Shown here piece after piece: positions 56,547 through 64,000 of a stretch of DNA of 64,000 nt. The notes beneath the pieces are model-generated. The model did not search any database. It had not been told where the DNA came from and saw only the letters and a program-made list of their open reading frames with translations. How positions within the stretch are numbered: the stretch's first letter is position 1; each line of letters begins with the position of its first letter. The stretch comes from Astropecten irregularis (Eukaryota; Echinodermata; Asteroidea; Paxillosida; Astropectinidae), in assembly GCA_963971285.1 (NCBI GenBank), contig OZ020246.1:9779217-9843216 (forward strand), read 5' to 3'. The translations under genes and the position numbers were made by a program.

Positions 56547-56879
56547 TATTATCATACTTTGGTAGCATACCCAAACAATGATCTTCACAGATTTACCTTA
56601 AACTTACAGAATATAAAGATGGTGATGATAGAAACATACCGTTAATTGTTTTCTGCCTGAAATGCTGTATTTATCTAGAAAATAGTAAAACCATGTGACC
56701 AAAATTATTTTTGATCCATGAAAAGACTTAAGAAATACTGTGGCCGTTTTTTCCTGTTTTCTCAAAAAGTTGGCATGCACTGTATGGGACTGAAATAGAT
56801 GACTGTTACTGAATCTTCCTTGATATTTTTGCCCATGAATCTCTATTTCTTGGACAAAAACCAAAGTATGATGTTACCT
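56547..56879. mobile_element. TTAA MITE, family A, inside the complex repeat
   Basis: The left end is worn (TTATCATACTTTGGTAGC); the right end CCAAAGTATGATGTTACCT is followed by TTAA at 56880-56883. The interrupted repeat elsewhere reads CTGACTTAAAAGTTGG (near 54897), so the empty site contains TTAA. Confidence 0.82.
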
Positions 56880-57799
56880 TTAAAGGTTGTATCAGTAAAA
56901 CCCATGATCTCTCTTTTAACTCTTTACTTTATCTTTATGGGATTATACAACTACATGTAATATGGTTACAGCAAAATAAAATATCTAGTGAGGGGTTGAT
57001 TTGGAGGAGCATATCTATATGGATTCACAAGACCATAAAACCGGTCAATTCACACGGGGGTTTGCCCTTCATGGATTTGTATTTAAACTGTCTGCTCAGT
57101 GTTTTTGAGTGCCTATGAGAAATAAATTCTTATGATGGTTCAAGCTCATGTGCAGGAGGTTGTGGGTTTTAGGAATCCCACTTGAGCCAGCGTATGACAT
57201 TTCTTTCTCTTGGACACTCTAATGTACTGAGTACAGGGCTAGTACACCTTCATGAATGGCAAAGACTTATGTTGGTATTTCTGACTTAAAAGTTGGACCA
57301 ATAAAACCCATATAGGATCTCTCTTTTAGATCTTTATTTGATCTCATGGACGTACACATAGATGGTTACAGCAAGATAAAATCTGTAGCGAGGGGTTGAT
57401 TTGGAGAGTGTGCATCAATATGGATTCATAAGACCATGAAACCGGTTTTTTTTGAGAGTGTGTTTTTTTCATAAGATTCCGTCCTTCATGGATGTGTATC
57501 TAAACTGTCTGATATGCAGTGTTTTTGAGTGCCTATGAGAAATAAATTCTTATGATGGTTCAAGCTCATGTGCAGGAGGTTGCGGGTTTTAGGAATCCCA
57601 CTTGAGCCAGCATATGACATTTCTTTCTCTTCGGTTCTTTTATGTACTGAGCTCAGTGCTAGTACATATTCATGAATGACAAAACCTTGTGTCCATATTT
57701 CTGATGGATCAGTATTGAGACCCATGAACCTTTTTAGATTATTGATTTATCTTGTGGAAGTATTGTTACAGCCAAATAGAGACCGTTCTAATGGTTTGA

Positions 57800-58760
57800 A
57801 GCCATAATACAGGATTGGTTAAGGTGAAATAACAGCTACAGACTGTTCATAATTTGATTTGTCATGGAATTAAAACAAACCTGTGAAATTATCAGCTCAT
57901 GTCATCATCGGAAACTGTAGAAAACGGTGAATAACGCTCACAGTATTTTCATATCTATTCACAGGAGTTTTGACCTGACACCGAGATCAAAACTGTTTTC
58001 GTTGGTTGTTTTACTAATTTCTGGATAAAAATACAGCATTTCATCCTGAAAGTTATATGTAAATCTGTGAACATTTGTATTTGGGTATGTTATCAATCCT
58101 GTACTCTACCTATAATGAGGCCGCTGTAAATTTTGTAAAATTTGGCAAAGTCAGGAAAGTAGACCATCCCACGAATATTCTTAGAATGATGCCACCTTAC
58201 TGAAGGATAATAAATTCACTTAAAATGACTAGAAATAATTTATAATCAATTCATGTTAATAACGCTGCCTGTATACTAGACTGTTTTATTCCGATATTTT
58301 GACATAGGATAATAATTTCAAACTATATGAAAAGATGGTGTGAATAGATGGCCTATATCTCTTAGGCACCCAATGGCTTAATTAATGGGGCAATACTGTA
58401 TAAGACTAAATAAATGTATATTACATGATTGGTAAAGGTCACAGAACAGCACTTACCCATCATGTTCATGAAATGATAAACCTGTGAAAATTTGAGCTCA
58501 ACCAGACAAATTAGTCACAAGAAAATAGCAAAAATGAGACTCAATTTTAAAACATGAAGAATGATTTTTAAGCTTACCCAGAGATCAAAATTGTTTTTGG
58601 TCTTTGTTTTACCGAGTTCAGGATAAATACACCATTTCAGGTGAAAATATTTTAACAGTGTGTTTCTACCGGCACCATCCTCATATCCTGAAAGTTATAC
58701 GTAAATCTGCGACCATTTCTGTTTGTGTATGTTACCAATCCTGCACTGTACTTTTAATAG
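57800..58760. mobile_element. Fragments of family C and family A MITEs
   Basis: AAACCTGTGAAAATTTGAGC near 58482 and the sequence around 57880 resemble the interior of the family C element. Stretches at about 58008-58110 and 58600-58745 match family A (TTTCTGGATAAA, CACCATTTCAGG, TACCAATCCTG). Ends are lost, so boundaries are approximate. Confidence 0.5.
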
Positions 58761-58874
58761 ATGATTTTAAGCTTTATGTACTTTTGATTGATATCAAAAC
58801 ATGATGAGACTAGAATTTAAAATGTCAATATTTATGGACTGCACAGCATTTTCAAACTGCATTTTTCCTTTTAA

Positions 58875-59217
58875 AGGTAGTATCATACTTTGGTTTTATC
58901 AAAGAAATACTGATTCATGGGCAAAAATATCACAGAAGATACAGTAACAGTCATATGTGAAAATTTCAGTTCCATACGTTGCCCACTTTTTTGAGAAAAC
59001 AGTGAAAAACAGCCACAGTATTTCTTAAGTATTTTCTCTTTTATTTTTGATCTTTTAAAAGATCAAAAAGATTTTCGGTCGTTGTTTTACTAATTTCTGG
59101 ATGAATTTTAACAGTATGTTTCTACCACCACCATCTTCATACCCTGTATTCCTGTAAGTTATACATAAATCTGTGAACATTTCTGTTTTGGTTTCTTACC
59201 AAAGTATGATACTACCT
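58875..59217. mobile_element. TTAA-flanked MITE, family A, best-preserved copy
   Basis: AGGTAGTATCATACTTTGG at the left has an exact inverse at the right, with TTAA at 58871-58874 and 59218-59221. The central palindrome TTTTGATCTTTTAAAAGATC with its continuation lies at about 59047-59072. Confidence 0.93.
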
Positions 59218-59221
59218 TTAA

Positions 59222-59820
59222 ATACAGGCAATTAGTTGATACCTAGCCTGGATTTTCTAAGTAAATAATAAGAGTCAATTGTGATATTCAACAAAATTGA
59301 CTTGCAGAGCAATTCTCTCTTGATTACTGTTACCTTGAAACAAATAAATAAACAAAATAATTGTAAGCAAAATATAACGAAGCATTCGTCTCCATTTGCA
59401 GTCTCTTTAATTTGAAGTTCATAATTATCTTTGTGTTTTAGCTATGTGCAACTTTTTGAAATCTTGGCTTGGGCTCCAGCTTTGTCACCGAAAACCCTGG
59501 AAATTCAAGGGGGGGGATTGAAAAAAACTATTTTATGTTTGATTTTTTCAGTCATCAATTAAGGGAATTCAATAAAGTAAATACAGGAAAACAAACTGGG
59601 ACTTCCGCTTTTATTTCCATACATATTTGCTCAGATAAAAAAGGGGTTATTTAGAATAGACCTATGCCTTGGAAACTTAAAGTATTAAAGTATGAAGTAT
59701 ACATGAATGCACATGTAACCTCAAATCTAAAAACCAAGCTCTTAGTCTGAAAAATGAATTGCGCCCTCTTTTAAGTCAAGCGACTTCTAATTTTGGCTTA
59801 TCTCTGCTTTTGCCTTTCTG
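59222..59820. other. Spacer
   Basis: No gene supported. A GGGGGGG run lies at about 59510. Confidence 0.4.
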
Positions 59821-59827
59821 TCTCCCT

Positions 59828-60110
59828 GCCTATGGGAGTTTATACACAAACCGACTCTCCATAAGGAAAGCACACAAGGCACCTGATTGGTCAATTGTTC
59901 CATGCAGTGGATCCCAACTTTGCCACAAATGTGCCTATGGGAGTTTACACACAAACCGACTCTCCATAAAGAAAGCACACGAGGCACCTGATTGGTCAAT
60001 TGTTCCACGCAGTGGATCCCAACTTTGTCACAAATTTGCCTATGGGATTTTACACACAAACCGACTCTCCACAAATCCTCTCTATTTTGTGTCTGCAAAC
60101 AGGCCAGACT
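59828..60110. repeat. 105-bp tandem repeat with inverted CCAAT boxes
   Basis: Units start at 59828, 59933 and 60038 with GCCTATGGGA; the third is partial. The period of 105 bp equals 35 codons, which keeps a 139-codon frame open by artefact. The first two units contain CTGATTGGTCAATTGTTCC, holding an inverted CCAAT box. Confidence 0.88.
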
Positions 60111-61660
60111 TTGTAAACTGCGTGTACGTACATGCAGTACGTGTATGTCACGTAAAATGCGTGAAAGATACCACATAATTAATCATAATAAAGTCTTCGG
60201 CTTGTAAATAATTTGATCATCATAAAATTAATGATAACATTTAATCAGTGTATAGAGGGCGCTCTTTAACTTTTGAAAGAAACTTCACATAGCTGAAGCA
60301 AGATCTACCGTTCATGTTATCATGGGCTGTGTGGTAACTCCATGGTTAGGCTGGCTACTGGATGTAGCACAAACATAATGAATTCTCTCTGAAAAAAAGA
60401 GATAAACATTCCGTGTTTTCAATGAATATTTAAGTCACCGATATTGTCTTCGTGCCGGTTCATTCATATTTGGCAGTATATTACTTTTGATAATAATTGC
60501 GACCAATGTGTAAAATTATTTCTGCACATAAATCATTTCATTAAATTATGACAATATTTTTTTATGAAAAGGACATTTCCAAAACTAAAACATTATTGTT
60601 GATTACAGGAACCTTTAAGCCGTTATATGCGCTTTATATATCGCTAATAATTAAGGCAAAATCCTCGGAGCTCATTTGCTTCTGCTTCACCCATAATGTC
60701 TATCTCCTATTCGAATCGATGAAGGCCTACAAGAGCTATTAGATCAGTGGAGCCTGCACGGCCAAAACATTTTGTGGAAAATGTCCTTAGTGAAAACCAT
60801 CCAATGAGTGTGCAATATACCACCTGATTCAGACAACACGTAGTTTGTATACCTGTACACTATTATGAATGGGATGCGTACGTGATGGAATGCAAACTTA
60901 TTGTCTCGCGGGTGGCTATTTGAATTTCACGTGACAGGTTAGCAGGACGGGTCAGGAAACCCGTCTCGTTTTTGCTGCTTATGTGTATGATGCCGGCGCC
61001 ATGTTTAAAATTCCACTTCACCGATTTTCCTCCGACAAAGTACAAACATAAAAAGTCCATTTTTACCGACAAATATTGGAACAAGGTATACTCGTGAGCT
61101 GTTTTCATCACCCGACCGGCCTGAGAAACCATGGAGCTCTACCCAATAGCACGGTAATATATAACTCTTCATTGATTTTTGGGGTTAGTGTCTTTTAATA
61201 CGCCACTCATATTCATAATATTTTCAGTATTTATTTAGCTTCTTCTGTTCCAAAATGAGATTTGATACTTAAAGCAAATTTATTCATGGGTCCTGTAAAC
61301 CCTAAAATGAACACAATATTTCGGCAGTATTTCAGTGAAAAAAAACCCCCAGTTTCTTACCCAAATAAATACTGAAAATAATATGGTTGGTGTAAAAGAC
61401 ACTAGATGCCGATTTTTTTGTTCCATGAATTCTCTCCTGGGGAAGACTGTATTCCGGGGTTATTTTCTGATATAATGGCATGATAGAAAAATAATTAAAC
61501 TGTTTCGGACCAGTTGGGATGTCCTCTTCAAGTTCAATATTAAAACTTAGCAAGGTTACATTTGTGGAAAAAGGGCAGGGCTTCGATTTCTGAGGTAAAT
61601 TATGGGGGACTGAAAATAATCTTTGTGGATTAATAATGCACATTAACCCTAGAATTTCAC
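60111..61660. other. Spacer with scattered motifs
   Basis: AGAGGGCGC at about 60254. A short stretch near 61005-61060 reads AMFKIPLHRFSSDK in one frame, faintly like part of a THAP domain, but a stop follows and the cysteines are absent. Confidence 0.35.
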
Positions 61661-62145
61661 TTTGTGCACAAACCCATTGAACCGGCCGATAGAGGGCGTT
61701 TTGAGAAAAATGGCTGGAAAGAATTCCACTGACGGCCATTAAGGAAACGGGTTATTTCCTCCAAGGGATAACTTATAAGCCTTATCGCAAATACCGCCTG
61801 GCTTGATTTTGGACAATGGTGGAAAGGCACCATGGGAAGGAAAAAGGGGCATATTTTGTACCTTTTCCCTTCCCACAGTGCCTTTCGACTATTGTCCAAA
61901 ATCAACCAGGCGATATTTGCGATAAGGCTAATTGGATGCAAGTCATGACGAACTTCAATCTCAGGTGTGTACACTTGGGTAACATATCTGAAAAGTGAGA
62001 TTTTCAGGGGTTTTTTTTACCTTCAATGATACACTTCGAATGCAGTGGGGCAGGGTAGCCATTTTTCTCATAATGCCCTCTGTCGGTCCCATTATAGGAT
62101 TGTGCACAAGTGATGGCTGTCAGTGGAATTCTTTCCATTTTTCTA
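61661..62145. repeat. Inverted repeat flanking a long hairpin
   Basis: Segments near 61664-61740 and 62058-62145 are related in inverted orientation: TTGTGCACAA, GAGGGCGTT/AATGCCCTC, AGAAAAATGGC/GCCATTTTTCT, GGAAAGAATTCCACTGAC and its inverse. The order of sub-blocks differs on the right, so the arms were rearranged after formation. Confidence 0.65.
61779..61930. mobile_element. 150-bp hairpin element
   Basis: GCCTTATCGCAAATACCGCC at 61779 pairs with GGCGATATTTGCGATAAGGC at the right end. Pairing continues through GATTTTGGACAAT and GAAAGGCAC to a short centre near 61855. Arm identity is about 90%. TAA lies outside both ends, compatible with a 3-bp target. Confidence 0.8.
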
Positions 62146-62159
62146 ATTTGTCCACCTTT

Positions 62160-62590
62160 CAATGAGTTTATCCAATAAGTTAACTCTTACTTGAGGATAT
62201 TTAACCCTTGTTGGCGTTCGTGTGCATTAGATCAGCTCTGGTCTGGTACCCAACCTCTTGTAATTTTGAAATTCTTTTTCCGTAGTGGTTGTCAGTGGGA
62301 TGATAACTGGGATCCCATGCATTCTTTAAAGACCTCCAGGAAGTTCCCCTAATTATCATAATTATTATGCAGATGTTGAACAGATCCTAGAATATATTGC
62401 AGTAACTTGGGCGTATGGATATAAGTCCACTCCGGTGTATAGTGTGCATTAGTCCACAAGGTTTATTTTCAGATGGGGACCACCAACATAATTTTTTTTT
62501 TTAATCAATCAAAGTTTGCCCCCTTTCCACAAATGTATATCTTGCTAATTATGAATATATCATTTGATACTTATATTGTACATATTTTAT
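62160..62590 (+). other. Possible upstream diverged copy of the exon-like unit's intron
   Basis: CCAATAAGTTAACTCTTACTTGAGGATAT near 62173 resembles CCAGTAAGTTATCTTGTACAGGATAT near 62928, which suggests an older duplicate of the 480-bp unit. No exon-like core is recognised in it. Confidence 0.3.
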
Positions 62591-62595
62591 TTCAG

Positions 62596-62700
62596 GAGAT
62601 AGCTGGAATCAATGAGATACTTGTACTACATCGCCAAGCAGCCTACAGACTGGATGATGCCTACATTGTTGAATGAGCTGCCGATGATTGTCTATAAAAG
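62596..62700 (+). other. Exon-like segment, copy A
   Basis: Preceded by TTTATTTCAG and followed by GTAGGT at 62701. The 105-bp body shares GCTGGAATCA, AGCAGCCTAC, ACTGGATG, CCTACATTGTTGAATGAGCTG and GATGAT with copy B. Frame +1 of the body stops after EIAGINEILVLHRQAAYRLD plus seven residues. Indels between copies shift the frame, so translation is unlikely. Confidence 0.6.
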
Positions 62701-63063
62701 GTAGGTCCATATTATTGTCACAATGTACACGTTTACATTGTACACTCTGTGATCATAAGTTTCTATTGTTGGTTGAGTATAACAGTCCTAGATGGTTGTT
62801 TGTATATTTTATATTCAGAAAATGATATTTATTTACTAGATTTTAGAAAACAAATTTTGATGATAAGCAGTAAAAACAGACACAGTATTACACATCTGAG
62901 ATTGAATGTTCATCATAACTTGTATCCAGTAAGTTATCTTGTACAGGATATAACCCTTTTTCCTTTAATGGTTGTTGAATAGTGGAATTCTTCCCGTCCA
63001 GCTTTTAGTGAAAAATATATATTATTTGATGTAGAGGTATGACTACATTTTGTATTTTTTCAG

Positions 63064-63171
63064 GAGTTTGCTGGAATCAGTGAGATACCTGTACACCACC
63101 AGGCAATGCAGCCTACTTACTGGATGGTGCCTACATTGTTGAATGAGCTGCTGATGATGCTTTTTTTCAAG
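63064..63171 (+). other. Exon-like segment, copy B
   Basis: Preceded by TATTTTTTCAG and followed by GTAGGC at 63172. The downstream intron-like sequence is also shared with copy A (GTGATCATAAGTTTC, ACAGTCCTAG), so a unit of about 475 bp was duplicated. Both splice sites survive although the body has changed, including indels. Confidence 0.6.
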
Positions 63172-63174
63172 GTA

Positions 63175-64000
63175 GGCCCATAGCTAGTATTGTCATATGA
63201 TTGCCCTATAATGCTTTCACATGTCACTCAGTGATCATAAGTTTCCATTGTTGGTCGAGCACACAGTCCTAGGTGGTTGTGTGTATAGTTAATGTTCAGA
63301 AAATGCTATTTGTTCACTAGATCTTAGAACACATTGATGTTGAACAGTAAAAAACCCACAGTTTCTTCTGTATTATTTCACATTATAAAGCAATTAGGCT
63401 CCCACATTTCCAATTTTTGAAGACCTAGACCTAGAACATTTTTTGAAAGACTTTGAAAGAATTTATTTCCACTCCCAGTTTTTATAACATGTGGACATTT
63501 CTTGCCTGTCTCAGGGTGAGTCTGTGACATGCAGTTAATTAGTGAAGATTCATATGAATATTGGGAAGTGCCCCCAACAAACAGAAGACTAACATGATCA
63601 ATTTGGATTGCATTTCATGAGGTCAATTTACAAAAGCATTTCACTTAACATTGCATCGGCTTGTTGATACCCAAAATGCAACAAGAACATTGTAGTGTTC
63701 ATGTTCCAAATGCAAGGAACATAACAGGTTTATATTCTGTACTGAACTATTTTTTAATCATTCTACAAGGTTCATTCTGATTCTGCTTCTAATTGTTACC
63801 TACAGTATATTCTGATGACTGTTCTGTCATCAGTACAACTGTGCAAGCCACCAATCAGCATGACAATATGCATGACTGTCCACAGACTGGTAGTTTTTGT
63901 ATCACGTTCTTTACCTTTTCCTTCATTATGCCTTACAGTTATATATTTTCCTTTTAATGACGTTCTGTCATAATTGGCATTACTTCACCAGATGCAAAGA
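63175..64000. other. Terminal spacer
   Basis: Intron-like duplicate sequence continues to about 63360. After that no feature is recognised except CTGATGACTGTTCTGTCATCAG near 63812, an imperfect hairpin. Confidence 0.4.

Larger units (their letters stand above)
54660..57780 (+). repeat. Five-copy complex repeat interrupted by MITEs
   Basis: TGATGGTTCAAGCTCATGTG recurs near 54749, 55398, 56418, 57133 and 57552, followed by GCCAGCGTATGACATTTC and, in the first four copies, GACCAGTAAA-type and GAAACCGGTC-type blocks. Units are 400-700 bp apart from inserted MITEs. Copy 2 contains the family C MITE and copy 3 the family A MITE. No coding frame is conserved. Confidence 0.9.

Noticed and set aside
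59759..60178. 139-codon plus and 129-codon minus frames
   Set aside because: Produced by a 105-bp tandem repeat; both strands are open, with no homology recognised.
61005..61060. Second THAP-like domain (AMFKIPLHRFSSDK)
   Set aside because: Only a short stretch matches, the zinc cysteines are missing and a stop follows at once.

Overview
The window reads as repeat-dominated, AT-rich nuclear DNA of an animal, most likely a marine invertebrate deuterostome. The reasons are splice-site-like signals, tRNA-derived SINEs, many DNA-transposon derivatives with clear target-site duplications (TSDs), abundant short motifs such as AGAGGGCGC, TAGGCCTA and TACATGTA, and no prokaryotic gene organisation. 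An echinoderm or a close relative is my best guess from motif style alone; it is not proven. No intact protein-coding gene could be supported. The long open frames at 3.1-7.2 kb, 39.4-39.9 kb and 59.8-60.2 kb come from tandem repeats whose unit length is a multiple of three.

Layout. 0-2.8 kb: an exon-like segment, a foldback MITE, and two copies of a cassette carrying a 17-bp minisatellite. 2.9-7.3 kb: a 72-bp minisatellite with a 1.37-kb internal duplication. 8.5-14.9 kb: three unrelated tandem arrays (about 279, 908 and 175 bp). 15-19 kb: mostly featureless, with a cluster of CTCF-like motifs, tRNA-like segments and short duplications. 19.3-20.7 kb: three transposons nested in one another. 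21-29 kb: TTAA-flanked MITEs, a pair of SINEs, a 751-bp TIR element, a foldback element, and two weak coding remnants including a broken THAP-like domain at 29.0 kb. 29.9-31.4 kb: a 134-bp tandem array. 32-39.9 kb: many MITEs, a CpG-richer promoter-like block and an 18-bp minisatellite. 40.7-41.6 kb: a candidate core promoter and first exon interrupted by a TTAA MITE.

The most unusual part is 43.9-54.6 kb. A 1.27-kb higher-order repeat runs for about 7 kb and carries 17 copies of a hairpin motif, a second hairpin with an unvarying stem, and a conserved AATAAA plus GU-rich signal. It passes directly into eight copies of a unit of about 220 bp, each with a good 3' splice site and usually a downstream AATAAA. 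Three copies of another exon-like segment follow. Similar exon-like duplicates lie at 62.6-63.2 kb, with a relative at 0.2 kb. None has a conserved reading frame, so a spliced non-coding or untranslated-exon locus is a reasonable but unproven reading.

The second theme is transposon archaeology. At least three TTAA-flanked MITE families share one architecture (about 20-bp TIRs and a central hairpin), and one insertion can be dated against its empty paralogous site within the window. Two non-autonomous hAT elements show perfect 8-bp TSDs, and a foldback element with 206-bp arms shows 4-bp TSDs at two sites.
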